Origin: Coriobacteriaceae bacterium
Lineage (GTDB): Bacteria; Actinomycetota; Coriobacteriia; Coriobacteriales; Coriobacteriaceae
Assembly: GCA_902363125.1 (NCBI GenBank)
Contig: CABIZD010000006.1
Span: 58,499-122,498, forward strand
Direction of reading: 5' to 3'
DNA length: 64,000 bases
Made by a program: the position numbers and the translations under genes
Part shown: piece after piece, positions 18,901-27,700 of the stretch
Layout of the letters: the number at the start of each line of letters is the position of its first letter
How positions within the stretch are numbered: the first letter of the stretch is position 1
Notes under the pieces: generated by a model
What the model saw: only the letters and a program-made list of their open reading frames with translations
Databases searched by the model: none
Told to the model about the DNA's origin: nothing

Positions 18901-19598
18901 TGCGTGATTCGTATAGCTACTCGTCAATCGCCGCGGCGCTCCATGCCGAGACGGAAGATCGTGCCGCCGAGGCACACGTGCCCGTGGACGAGGCCGGCGA
19001 TGATGCGGAGTCGGATGGCTCGGAGATGACGGATGCAGACGTGGCTGCCGTTGAGCCCGCCGGCAACCCCATGGCGCTGGGCTCGGCGTTCCATGCCGCC
19101 TGCCAGTGGCTGATCGAGATGGGTGCCGATGCGCTGCCCGCTGAGCGTGCCGATGCGCTGGCGCGCCTGTGGTGCCTGACGCCGGAGCAGCGTGAGCGCT
19201 TCGACGTTGCCCTGGACCGCTGGCTCAAGTCGGCTGTTCGTGCCGACTTGCTCGCGTGGCCGTGCGTTCGCGCCGAGGTGCCGTTCTTTTCACTGGGCTG
19301 CGAGGACGAGGACATCGCTCGCTACGGTGCTTATGCCGAGGGCGCCATCGACGCTTTGGCGACGAACCCGGCGGATTCGTCATGTGCGCTGGTCATCGAC
19401 TACAAGACGGGCGGCGCGCCGGACGAGACGCCGGAACAGCTGCAGGAGAAGCACGCCCTGCAGGCGCGCGTCTACGCCGACGTTCTGCGCAGGGCGGGCT
19501 TTGAGGCTGTGACCGTCAAGTTCGTTCGCGTGGAGCAGGCCGATCCGACTCTCTTCGTCAATCCCGCCGAGCCCCAAGTAGTCACCTACAATCTCTAG
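15933..19598 (+). CDS. addA: AddA-like helicase/nuclease subunit
   Basis: A 1221-residue UvrD/Rep-family helicase with a RecB-type nuclease. Walker A SAGAGSGKT is at ~24-32, TFTKDAAAEIRDRVR is motif Ia, VMIDEFQDTD (~343-352) is Walker B, GDAQQSIYRFRGAE is motif III, MTVHASKGLEYP is motif V and LLYVAMTRAREL is motif VI. The nuclease core VIDYKTGG is at ~1153. With AddB it resects double-strand breaks for RecA loading. AAGGAGG lies before the ATG, inside the end of addB, showing coupled expression. Low-complexity Ala-rich linkers occur around residue 405 and between helicase and nuclease. Confidence 0.92.
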   Translation: MDLSTLMPQQLQIVKTLDRPLFVSAGAGSGKTFTLTRRIVYALSPESGPFVEHLDQVLAITFTKDAAAEIRDRVRRALIDEGMDEEALTVDDAWISTIHGMCSRILRAHALELGIDPEFTVLTDTDELMDQAVEHVLARATAPDAAPELAASLKALYAWYPMAGEGGPFGTGTTIKGLVRDLLELSSQLPGGMDDVCVARGQADTSALADAYRAALGASKAATEKAQTALDAIDAFEASGKTMADAARLMMSCTMPRASKAFPKEQVELLKAEAADAFINIVLACGGPALDALVGLARSVEAEYRALKAAQSALDNNDLLRMAYEALRDYPAIRVAYESRFKMVMIDEFQDTDQMQVDLICYLTGAGERALCTVGDAQQSIYRFRGAEVEVFRRQERKVGASGAAAAASTPGAVLASSEVSASSGAPAGELVKLVRNFRSHDEVLRYVARVFDGDDGGLMQGFLDLEASDGRKDTLVADASRRQALFVAGGSTQERTQAKARAIAERFRALADAGQPQGGMVLLLGRMTNADVYAQAFRDQGLDCVIAGGSVFAQAAEVQTVRALVCALANPADTAQGLMPLLASPMFALGAQEFLALATKLDDQTGETSRRNIDAGIMSDSDVPGLQDLPLVTRAREVLRYALRRVGRDSFAAIARDVVNASGWFVRLAQRGPEGKAIAANVLKALDAVAEAEAEFGNSPRSIALAFDRFLAGKEAPGALNEGGDGAVRIMTVHASKGLEYPVVAVAECFGVRKSSGAAQMGRVEGGAQVVALPARFDGVKLADGTFVKGDDVKKQFEHAFKGKGTSLWLPPELMEDVCATGSPAEAFARLRNDDLRLSLEERARLLYVAMTRARELVILAMDAGVSRGKVTAPTFDVETDLTYDVLRRILPTDALDMPQLDADRLVFDNSQPGDYELISLSDFTFGEQAFEANASLDAEGRLVRGDADAADNAARSTVPGPADPKPDSFELVYSQAVGVRMGICPYPMRDSYSYSSIAAALHAETEDRAAEAHVPVDEAGDDAESDGSEMTDADVAAVEPAGNPMALGSAFHAACQWLIEMGADALPAERADALARLWCLTPEQRERFDVALDRWLKSAVRADLLAWPCVRAEVPFFSLGCEDEDIARYGAYAEGAIDALATNPADSSCALVIDYKTGGAPDETPEQLQEKHALQARVYADVLRRAGFEAVTVKFVRVEQADPTLFVNPAEPQVVTYNL

Positions 19599-19610
19599 CC
19601 CTCAGATAGC

Positions 19611-19673
19611 TTGCGGTGGAATAGTTCCTGTATTGCGGCCCAGATGGCCCAAGCGGGAACTATTTCACCGCAA
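19611..19673. repeat. Imperfect inverted repeat (REP-like)
   Basis: TTGCGGTGGAATAGTTCC and three more bases (19611-19631) match inverted at 19653-19673 with two mismatches. GGCCC-agatg-GGCCC-like bases inside can form a second hairpin. The outer GCGGTGAAATAG half-site is the same as in the repeat at 8534-8592. It lies between addA and dnaE. Confidence 0.7.
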
Positions 19674-19728
19674 CTCAAGAGGAGCCGTGTGGGTTTGGCT
19701 AGGTTCGGGTGCTGTCCGTGCCGTGGGG

Positions 19729-19734
19729 TAAAAT
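19729..19734 (+). promoter_or_regulatory. Candidate -10 of dnaE
   Basis: TAAAAT in the context GGGGTAAAATCG, 39 bases before the dnaE ATG. The same GGTAAAATC or GTTAAAATC string occurs upstream of the M42 peptidase gene and at both outer edges of the small convergent module near 50.1-50.4 kb, so it looks like a recurring promoter core in this genome. Confidence 0.45.
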
Positions 19735-19773
19735 CGTTCAGTCAGAACACGAACCCGCATCGGAGCTCATCAC

Positions 19774-22700
19774 ATGGCATTCGTCCATCTGCACAACCAC
19801 ACTGTCTTTTCCATGCTCGACGGCGCAACCCGTATCCAGGATATGGTCAACCGTGCCGTTGAGCTGGGCATGCCCGCCGTGGCCATTACCGACCACGGCT
19901 ACATGTATGGCGTGCCCGACCTGGCGCTGGCCTGCGACGCCGTCAACCACAACACGCCCGAGTACAAAACCTGGAGCCACGACAAGGCCTTCCTGGAAAA
20001 GGACCGCCGCGACGAGCTGGTGGAGCCCGATCCCGAGGAAAACCCGCGCGAGCATGCCCAGTATGTGAAGGACATGGCCATGTGGGACGAGAAGGGCAAC
20101 ATCGACGAGCTCAAGCCGCCTCTGGTCATCAAGCCCATCTTTGGCTGCGAGGTCTACTTTACGCCGGACGAGACCCTTGCTCGCGACCATAAGCCCGAGC
20201 TCTACCACATGATCCTTCTGGCCAAGGACCAGGAGGGCTACGTCAACCTGATGCAGACGGTCTCCGAGGCAGCCGTGCAGGGCTTTTACTACAAGCCCCG
20301 CGTGACGCTCGACAACCTGCGCCGCCACGCCAAGGGCATGATCTGCACCAGCGCCTGCATCGCGGGCATCATTCCCAAATACATCGACCGCGGTGACATG
20401 GAGGGCGCCATCAAGTGGGCCGAGACCTTCCGTGATACCTTCGAACCTGGCGACTTCTACATCGAGATCCAGGAACACGGCATCACCACCGACAACGGCC
20501 TGACCGATGAGCAGATGGACCGCACGCTCATCGACATCGCCAAGCAGGTAGGCGTCAAGGTCATCGCCACCAACGACTTCCACTACCTGCGCCGCGAGGA
20601 CGCTCCCGTGCAGGACGTCATCATGTGCATCGGCATGAACGCCAAGGTCGACGACCCCAACCGCATGCGCATGACTGGCTCGGAGTTTTACATGAAGACC
20701 GAGGAGGAGATGCGGGCGATGTTCCCGTATTGCCCCGAGGCCTGCGACAACACGCTCGAGATCGCCGACAAGTGCTACGTCGAGCTGGACTGGGACTCCA
20801 TCATCCTGCCGCGCTTCCCGTTGCTCGACCCCGGCGAGACGCACGAGAGTCAGTTCCGCCGCGAGTGCGAGAAGGGCCTGCGCCAGCACTATGGTGACGA
20901 CTGGGCCACGCGCGAGATCGGTGGCGTCAACATCAAAGAGCGCTTTGAGTACGAATACAAAGTCATCTGCGACAAGGGCTTTGCCGCCTACTTTTTGATC
21001 GTTGCCGAGTACGTGCAATGGGCCAAGGACAACGGCATCGGCGTCGGCCCCGGCCGTGGCTCGGCTGCCGGCGCTATCGTCGCCTACGCCATGAACATCA
21101 CCGCGTTCGATCCGCTCGAGAACGGCCTGATGTTCGAGAGGTTCCTGTCCCCGCAGCGTACCGAGATGCCCGATATCGATATGGACTTCGACGATGAGCG
21201 GCGCCTCGAGGTCGTGGAGCACGTTCGCCAGCTCTACGGCCCCGAGAAGGTCACCCACGTCATCACCTACTCGACCATTAAGGCCAAGCAGGCCATCAAC
21301 GACGCCGCGCGCGTCCTGGACTACCCGGTCTACATGGGCCAGCGCCTGTCCAAGATGGTCTCGAGCGACCCCAAGGTCAAGCTCAAGCAGGTGCTCGAAA
21401 AGCAACCCGGCAAAGAGGATCTGTTTAACCCCGACTTTGCCGAGGCCTATAAAAAGGACGACGACGCCCGCCGCATCATCGACACGGCGCTCTCGATCGA
21501 GGGCCTTACCCGTGGCGAGGGCGTGCACGCGTGCGCCGTTCTGATTTGCCGCGACCCCGTCAACGAGCACGTGCCCACCAAGCTCGATACCAAGGGCGGC
21601 GTCGAGATTACCCAGTACGAGGGCCATACCGTTGCCGACATGGGCCTGCTCAAGATGGACTTCCTGGGTCTGCGTACGCTGACGGTTATCTCCAAGGCCA
21701 AGGCCAACATCAAAAAGAACTTCGGCATCGACATCAAAGAGGAAGAGATTCCCTTTGACGACCCCGAGATCTTTAAGCTCATGGGCTCCGGCCACACCGC
21801 CGGCGTCTTCCAGGTCGAGTCCGCCGGCATGACGGCCACGATCAAGAACATGAAGCCCACCGAGTACAAGCACGTCGTGGCATTGATCGCTCTGTACCGC
21901 CCGGGACCGCTGGGCGCCGGCATGGTTTCGTCCTATATCAACCGTATGAACGGCAAGGAACCGGCTGTCTCCTACGACGACCGTCTGGACGACATCCTGG
22001 GCGAAACCTACGGCACCATGGTCTATCAGGAGCAGGTTATGCTCATCTCCGTCGAGATGTGCGGCTTCTCCAAGGGCGAATCGGACTCGCGTATCCGTAA
22101 GCCCGTGGCTAAGAAAAAGATCAAGCTGCTCACGTCGACGGTGCTCCACTGGGAGGATGGCTCGGACGAGACCACCTACGACCACTGGATGAACGGCGCT
22201 ATCAAGAACAACTACACGCGCGAGGTCGCCCAGAAGATTTGGGACGATGTTCTTGAGTTCGCGTCCTACGCCTTTAACAAGTCGCACTCCGCCGGCTACG
22301 CCATCCTGGTTATGCAGACGGCGTGGCTCAAGGCGCACTATCCGCACGAGTACATGGCGGCCGTTCTGACGTCCTATACGGGCAAGACCGACAAGATCGT
22401 TCACTACGTCTCGGCGTGCCGTCACGACGGCATCCCCGTGCTGTCGCCAGATGTCAACGAGTCCGGTACTGAGTTCACGGCTACCAAGGAGGGCGTGCGC
22501 TTTGGTCTGGCCGGCATCCGCGGCGTGGGCACCGGCGTGGCGCAGGCGATTATCGCCGAGCGCGAGGCGGGCGGTCCGTTTAAGACGCTGCACGACTTTG
22601 TCGAGCGCGTGGACTCGAGCCAGGCCAACCGCCGTGTGATCGAATCGCTCATCAAGGCAGGCGCCTTCGACTCCACGGGGTATCCGCGTCGCCAGATGAT

Positions 22701-23577
22701 GCACTTTGTGGATAAGAACAACCCTGAGAACATCATCGATGCCGCGGTGAAGCGCCAGAAGGATCGTGCGAGCGGCCAGACGTCGTTCTTCGACATGTTT
22801 GGTGATGTTGAGGGCTCGGGCTTTGAGGTGAGCGTGCCCGATCCGGATGGCCAGGAGTGGGACCGCCACCTTAAGTTGAGCCAGGAGAAGGAGGTTCTGG
22901 GCATCTATGTCTCGGACCACCCGCTGCGCCCGTTTGAGTATGCGCTGGCCAAGGCACGCGACTTCTCGTTCTCGCAGATCGACACTGGCTACGAAGTTCA
23001 GAATCCTACGGGCGGTACCATCAACCAGGAGATTCCCGAGGGCAAGGCGCTGTGGTGGGCCGGCATGGTCTCGAGCGTGTCCAAGCGCGTGACCAAAAAC
23101 GGCGACCCCATGGGCATCGTGCAGCTCGAAGACATGGAAGGCGAGGCCACGGTCGTGGTGTTCCCCAAGACCTACAAGGAGGCCGAGGGGTATCTGTATG
23201 GCGAGGTCGATCCCGAGACCGGCGCGCAGCTGTCCGACGCGTTTGTGCGCATTAAGGGCAAGCTCGAGCGCTCGGACCGCGGCGACCAGATCATTGCGCA
23301 GGAGATTGTGCCGCTGGAGCTTAGCGAGGAGAAAAACAAGCCCAAGGTCTTTGAGGTCATGGTGCCCAACAGCCGATTTAGCCAGGGCAATATGGCGCGC
23401 CTGGCCACGGTGCTCACCACCAACCCGGGCGGCGACCGCGTGGAGATCTTTATTGAGCAAGTCGACGGGCGCGTGCTGCGTGCCGAGGTGCCGGCCAAGG
23501 TCAATGCACGCTCGATTCCGCTGCTGGCAGAGGCAAAGGCCATCGTCGGCAACCAAGGCCGCGTGACGGTTATCTAA
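19774..23577 (+). CDS. dnaE: DNA polymerase III alpha subunit
   Basis: A 1267-residue C-family replicative polymerase. The PHP domain comes first (FVHLHNHTVFSMLDG, ITDHGYMYG), then the polymerase core with GVGPGRGSAAGAIVAY and the catalytic PDIDMDFDDERR near residues 465-476, a third acidic stretch near 600, the fingers block YRPGPLGAGMV, a helix-hairpin-helix part (GIRGVGTGVAQAI) and a C-terminal OB fold. An insertion of ~100 residues lies in the PHP domain (about 55-120). The start follows GGAGCTCATC. A 10-base gap precedes the regulatory start of the SNF2 gene, so the two may be co-transcribed. Confidence 0.95.
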   Translation: MAFVHLHNHTVFSMLDGATRIQDMVNRAVELGMPAVAITDHGYMYGVPDLALACDAVNHNTPEYKTWSHDKAFLEKDRRDELVEPDPEENPREHAQYVKDMAMWDEKGNIDELKPPLVIKPIFGCEVYFTPDETLARDHKPELYHMILLAKDQEGYVNLMQTVSEAAVQGFYYKPRVTLDNLRRHAKGMICTSACIAGIIPKYIDRGDMEGAIKWAETFRDTFEPGDFYIEIQEHGITTDNGLTDEQMDRTLIDIAKQVGVKVIATNDFHYLRREDAPVQDVIMCIGMNAKVDDPNRMRMTGSEFYMKTEEEMRAMFPYCPEACDNTLEIADKCYVELDWDSIILPRFPLLDPGETHESQFRRECEKGLRQHYGDDWATREIGGVNIKERFEYEYKVICDKGFAAYFLIVAEYVQWAKDNGIGVGPGRGSAAGAIVAYAMNITAFDPLENGLMFERFLSPQRTEMPDIDMDFDDERRLEVVEHVRQLYGPEKVTHVITYSTIKAKQAINDAARVLDYPVYMGQRLSKMVSSDPKVKLKQVLEKQPGKEDLFNPDFAEAYKKDDDARRIIDTALSIEGLTRGEGVHACAVLICRDPVNEHVPTKLDTKGGVEITQYEGHTVADMGLLKMDFLGLRTLTVISKAKANIKKNFGIDIKEEEIPFDDPEIFKLMGSGHTAGVFQVESAGMTATIKNMKPTEYKHVVALIALYRPGPLGAGMVSSYINRMNGKEPAVSYDDRLDDILGETYGTMVYQEQVMLISVEMCGFSKGESDSRIRKPVAKKKIKLLTSTVLHWEDGSDETTYDHWMNGAIKNNYTREVAQKIWDDVLEFASYAFNKSHSAGYAILVMQTAWLKAHYPHEYMAAVLTSYTGKTDKIVHYVSACRHDGIPVLSPDVNESGTEFTATKEGVRFGLAGIRGVGTGVAQAIIAEREAGGPFKTLHDFVERVDSSQANRRVIESLIKAGAFDSTGYPRRQMMHFVDKNNPENIIDAAVKRQKDRASGQTSFFDMFGDVEGSGFEVSVPDPDGQEWDRHLKLSQEKEVLGIYVSDHPLRPFEYALAKARDFSFSQIDTGYEVQNPTGGTINQEIPEGKALWWAGMVSSVSKRVTKNGDPMGIVQLEDMEGEATVVVFPKTYKEAEGYLYGEVDPETGAQLSDAFVRIKGKLERSDRGDQIIAQEIVPLELSEEKNKPKVFEVMVPNSRFSQGNMARLATVLTTNPGGDRVEIFIEQVDGRVLRAEVPAKVNARSIPLLAEAKAIVGNQGRVTVI

Positions 23578-23605
23578 GCTACCCCGGGTGAGATTGGAGG
23601 AAGTG

Positions 23606-26600
23606 ATGGCGCAGGGGACGTTTGTGCAGGCGCTCCGGAAAGAGGCGGCGCTGAGTGGCACCTTTATGAAGGGGCGTTCGCTCATGCTCAACGGTGCCGT
23701 GCTGTCGATCGAGGACAGCGGCTCGCGCTTCTCCAAAAACGTGACGGTTGAGGGCTCGGTGCGCGGTTCGCGTGGCGACCTGTACAAGACGCGCGTGGCG
23801 CTCGACATGGACGAGCACGAGGTGATCGACTACGACTGCGATTGCCCCGCTGCCTATCGCTACCCCGGCATGTGCAAGCACGCTATTGCCACGGCTCTGG
23901 CGTATTTGGATGCCAGCGGCGCCGAGCCCGTCGAAGGTTTGCGCACGCCGGTCCGCACGTTTGCGGCGCAGCCGAAACAGCCCGCGCGCAACGCGCCCAA
24001 AGCGCCGGCCGTCAATCCCAACTTTCCCTTTCCGGCGCCCGTCCCCACGAGTCCCAGCCTCATGGCGGCGCTCTCCGATCTTTCGGACGCGCGCATGGAT
24101 GAGCTGGCGAGCATGCGCCGCAAGCTCGCCGGCAGTGTGGATCCCGATGCCCCCAAGGCGGTGTTGGAGCCCTCGCTGGTGCCGTATTACAATCCACTGT
24201 TTGCCGAGCGCTTTAGCTGGGCGCTCGAGCTTCGCATTCGCTGTGGATCGGTCTCCTACGTGGTCAAGGACATCGACGGCATGGCCGATGCCTACGTGCG
24301 CGGCGGCACCTTCTCGTACGGCAAGAAGCTCACGTTTGTCCATACGCCCGAAGCCTTCGAAGACGTGTCGACAAAGCTGCTCAACCTTGTCGTGACGACA
24401 GTTGCCTATCTCGATGACATCACAAGCTCGCGTTCGGCGTCGTACGACTTTGCCCGCAGCGGTTTTGTCGCCGAGCGTCAGTTGCCGCTGTCCGAGCATA
24501 GCATCGTATATGTGCTGGACCTGTTGCGCGGCCAGACCATCTCTTTTGAGCCCGCCTGGTCGCGGGGGACGACGACGCATCGCACCTATGACGTGGCGGT
24601 TGAGATGCCTCCGGAAGGGGAGGACGAGGCGCTGTCTGAGCGCCCACCGCTCCTTGCCGCCAAAATCGCGCCGGCGGCTGGTGGCAGCTACGATCTACGC
24701 CTGCCGGCCGATGCATACTGCTTTGCTTCGGGCGACGTTGCCTATCTGGTCGACACCCGCCGTGCGCGCCGCGCCGATGTAGCGTTTGCCCAGCATGCGG
24801 CGCCGTTCCTATCGCGCTTACTGCCCTGTCGCACGCCGATCCATATCGCTGTCGACCAGGTGGGGGAGTTCTGTCGTATGGCGCTGCCCATTTTGCGCGA
24901 CTATACCGACCTTACCGCGCCCGCCGCGCTCGATACCGTGGCGCCCGAGCCGAGCTTTGCTATGGCGATCGGCGTCGACGATGGGCTTGTGACCTGCAAA
25001 ATTACGGTTGCCTACGGCGACTGGTCGGCAGATCTCTTTAGCCTGGGCGCTCCGGGCAGCCCCTTCGAAGAGCAACGCCCCGGCGTGCCGCCCCGCGACG
25101 AGGTGGCAGAGTTTCGTGTTATGGACACGGCGGCCCTGTACTTCGATTTCTACGAGGGCGGTCTGGCGTTTGAGGAGCGCGATGACGAGAGCTTGTTCTG
25201 CCTGCTGACCGAGGGCCTGTCCGCCCTGTCCGAGCTGGGTGAGGTCATGCTCAGCGACCGTCTGCGCCAGATTTCGGTGCGACCCGCGCCCAAGCTCTCG
25301 GTTCGTGCGACCGTCAAGAGCAATCTGCTCGACGTCGAACTGGGCGCGAGCGGCCTTTCGGCGTCAGACCTTGCCATCTACCTCGACTCCTACAAGCGTC
25401 ACCAGACGTTTGCGCGCCTTACGTCCGGCGACATCATTCGTTTGGACGAGGGTGCCCGAGCCGCGTTTGGCCTTGCCGAGGATCTGGGGGTCGATGCTGT
25501 TGACCTGCTCGACGGCGTGTCGCTTCCCGCGTCGAGCACCCTGTTCGTCGATAGCATGCTCGCGCGCACGCCCGCGCTCGAGGCCGATCGCGACGCTGCG
25601 TTCCGCCGCACCGTCGAGCGCTTGGATACGCTCGGCAAGATGGACTTTACGGTGCCGGCATCGCTCAAGGCAACGATGCGCGGCTACCAGGTCGACGGAT
25701 ACCAGTGGCTCGGCTCGCTCGAACACCTGGGCCTTGGCGGCATCTTGGCCGACGACATGGGCCTGGGCAAAACGCTGCAGATGATCGCGCATATCCTGGC
25801 GCGCGTGGAAGCGGGGGACATTAAGCCCACGCTTGTGGTGTGCCCTGCGTCGCTCGTGTACAACTGGACTGCCGAGCTGGAGCGCTTCGCCCCGTCGCTC
25901 GATGTGTGCGCCATCGTGGGCGCCAAGGCCCAGCGTCGCGTGCAAATCGCCGGCGTGGCCGAGCATAACGTGGTCGTGACGTCGTATGACCTTATGCGGC
26001 GCGATATCGACGAGTACGTCGAGCAGGACTTTGCCCGCGTGGTACTCGATGAGGCCCAGTACATTAAAAACCCGCTCACCCAGGTGGCGCGTGCCACCAA
26101 GCGCCTGCCGGCCGGCGTGCGCTTTGCCCTGACGGGCACGCCCATCGAAAACCGCCTATCCGAGCTCTGGAGCATCTTCGACTTTTTGATGCCGGGCCTA
26201 CTTGGCACGCGCGAGTCGTTTGCCAAGCGCTTCGAAAGCCCGGTCGAGCATGCCGAGGGCGACAGTGCCGCCCGCCTGCAAGCGCTCGTGTCGCCGTTTG
26301 TGCTGCGCCGTGTCAAGGAAGACGTGGTGGCCGACCTGCCCGAGAAGATCGAGGATACGGTCATGGCGCAGCTTACCGGCGAGCAGCGCAAGCTCTACCT
26401 GGCCAACCAGGACCGCATCGCCCAACAGGTGCAGCACCGCGAGGCTGGGGAGTTTAAGAAGGACAAGCTCAAGGTGCTCGCCGAGCTCACCAAGCTGCGC
26501 CAGATCTGCTGCGACCCGCGTCTGCACTACGAGGATTACAAGGCGGGGAGCGCCAAACTCGATACGTGCATGGAGCTCGTGCACGGCGCACTCGACGGCG

Positions 26601-27070
26601 GGCATCGCATCCTGTTGTTCAGCCAGTTTACGGGTATGCTCGATATCATCGGTAAGCGCTTGGCCAAGGAGGACATCGACTTCTTTAAGCTCACGGGCGC
26701 TTCGTCTAAGGAGAGCCGCGCCAAGATGGTCGCGCAGTTCCAGGAGGGCGAGGTTCCGGTCTTTTTGATTTCGCTCAAGGCGGGCGGCGTGGGCCTTAAC
26801 CTGACGGCTGCCGACGTGGTCATCCACTACGACCCGTGGTGGAACGTGGCGGCGCAGGACCAAGCAACTGACCGTGCACACCGTATTGGCCAGCAACATA
26901 CCGTGACCGTGTACAAGCTCATCGCCAAGGACACGATCGAGGAACGCATTATGCGGATGCAGGAGTCTAAGCGCGACCTGGTCAACAGCGTACTCGGCGG
27001 CGACGGCATCTCGTCGGCACTGTTCACGCGCGAGGATGTTCTGGCGCTGCTCGGCGGCGACGGGCGTTAA
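23606..27070 (+). CDS. SNF2-family ATPase with SWIM zinc finger
   Basis: A 1154-residue Swi2/Snf2 protein of the bacterial HepA/RapA-related type. A SWIM zinc finger lies near residues 77-93 (CDCPAAYRYPGMCKH). A long variable middle follows, then the motor: DDMGLGKT (~716), DEAQYIKNP (~815), LTGTPIENRLSELWSIFDF, SQFTGMLDIIGKRL, AGGVGLNLTAADVVIHYDPWWN and RAHRIGQ (~1091). It likely translocates on DNA or displaces proteins; the target is unknown. ATG 23606 follows GGAGG; an in-frame GTG 18 bases upstream is less well placed. It starts 28 bases after dnaE, suggesting coupled transcription with replication genes. Confidence 0.88.
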   Translation: MAQGTFVQALRKEAALSGTFMKGRSLMLNGAVLSIEDSGSRFSKNVTVEGSVRGSRGDLYKTRVALDMDEHEVIDYDCDCPAAYRYPGMCKHAIATALAYLDASGAEPVEGLRTPVRTFAAQPKQPARNAPKAPAVNPNFPFPAPVPTSPSLMAALSDLSDARMDELASMRRKLAGSVDPDAPKAVLEPSLVPYYNPLFAERFSWALELRIRCGSVSYVVKDIDGMADAYVRGGTFSYGKKLTFVHTPEAFEDVSTKLLNLVVTTVAYLDDITSSRSASYDFARSGFVAERQLPLSEHSIVYVLDLLRGQTISFEPAWSRGTTTHRTYDVAVEMPPEGEDEALSERPPLLAAKIAPAAGGSYDLRLPADAYCFASGDVAYLVDTRRARRADVAFAQHAAPFLSRLLPCRTPIHIAVDQVGEFCRMALPILRDYTDLTAPAALDTVAPEPSFAMAIGVDDGLVTCKITVAYGDWSADLFSLGAPGSPFEEQRPGVPPRDEVAEFRVMDTAALYFDFYEGGLAFEERDDESLFCLLTEGLSALSELGEVMLSDRLRQISVRPAPKLSVRATVKSNLLDVELGASGLSASDLAIYLDSYKRHQTFARLTSGDIIRLDEGARAAFGLAEDLGVDAVDLLDGVSLPASSTLFVDSMLARTPALEADRDAAFRRTVERLDTLGKMDFTVPASLKATMRGYQVDGYQWLGSLEHLGLGGILADDMGLGKTLQMIAHILARVEAGDIKPTLVVCPASLVYNWTAELERFAPSLDVCAIVGAKAQRRVQIAGVAEHNVVVTSYDLMRRDIDEYVEQDFARVVLDEAQYIKNPLTQVARATKRLPAGVRFALTGTPIENRLSELWSIFDFLMPGLLGTRESFAKRFESPVEHAEGDSAARLQALVSPFVLRRVKEDVVADLPEKIEDTVMAQLTGEQRKLYLANQDRIAQQVQHREAGEFKKDKLKVLAELTKLRQICCDPRLHYEDYKAGSAKLDTCMELVHGALDGGHRILLFSQFTGMLDIIGKRLAKEDIDFFKLTGASSKESRAKMVAQFQEGEVPVFLISLKAGGVGLNLTAADVVIHYDPWWNVAAQDQATDRAHRIGQQHTVTVYKLIAKDTIEERIMRMQESKRDLVNSVLGGDGISSALFTREDVLALLGGDGR

Positions 27071-27220
27071 CCCGCTCGGGTGAGGCCGCCAGGGCGGATA
27101 GCCCGCGCTGTCCCATCGTCCCCGCTCGTTATGTGTTCATTTGCAATGCCGTGGATGGTTTGTCTGCCTTTGGGCATAAGAACCATCAAGAACATTGGCA
27201 CATCAGCAAAGGAGAACATC

Positions 27221-27583
27221 ATGGCGAAATTCTTTAAGGACCCCGACGGCAAGCTCATCGCTGCCCTTGGCGACGACGTTGCGACCCCTGCCGGTTGCAC
27301 GGAGCTGACCGCAAACACTGAGGACGCGGCGCATGAGAAGCACGTGCCTGTTGTCGAGACCGAGCGCGACGGTCACGTGATTCGCGCCCGAGTTGGCTCG
27401 GTCGAGCACCCCAGCCTGCCCGAGCACTACATTGAGTGGATCGCCCTTGAGGCCGAGGGCCGCTTAGAGGTCCATTACCTTGAGCCCGGCATGAAACCCG
27501 CGACGTTTTTCGCGGGCGGCTCCAAGACCGGTACCGTCTATGCCTACTGCAACCTGCACGGGCTGTGGTCCGCGACATTCTAG
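27221..27583 (+). CDS. Superoxide reductase (neelaredoxin/class II desulfoferrodoxin)
   Basis: A 120-residue superoxide reductase that reduces superoxide to peroxide without making oxygen, a typical defence of anaerobes. The catalytic iron site is readable: His in HEKHVPVVE, His in VEHPSLPEHYIEW, and the Cys and His in AYCNLHGLW. The N-terminal Cys4 desulforedoxin centre of class I enzymes is absent and replaced by MAKFFKDPDGKLIAAL, so this is the one-iron form. AAAGGAGAACATC precedes the ATG. A terminator follows. Reductant partners such as rubredoxin are not in the window. Confidence 0.88.
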   Translation: MAKFFKDPDGKLIAALGDDVATPAGCTELTANTEDAAHEKHVPVVETERDGHVIRARVGSVEHPSLPEHYIEWIALEAEGRLEVHYLEPGMKPATFFAGGSKTGTVYAYCNLHGLWSATF

Positions 27584-27629
27584 GAGCGCGCCCCCGCTCG
27601 GGGTATCATAGCTAGCATATGCACATGCA

Positions 27630-27662
27630 AGCGCCGGCTGCATTATGCGGCCGGCGCTTTTA
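27630..27662 (+). terminator. Intrinsic terminator after superoxide reductase gene
   Basis: AGCGCCGGC (27630-27638) pairs with GCCGGCGCT (27650-27658), then TTTTAC. Confidence 0.85.
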
Positions 27663-27700
27663 CTACGATTTCGATGGTTTACGACGGAAAGGGCTGGGCC

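Noticed and set aside
19738..23808. Minus-strand ORF of 1356 codons across dnaE
   Set aside because: It mirrors dnaE codons in GC-rich DNA and encodes a Val/His/Leu/Asp-rich shadow without family motifs. The plus strand carries complete polymerase motifs.
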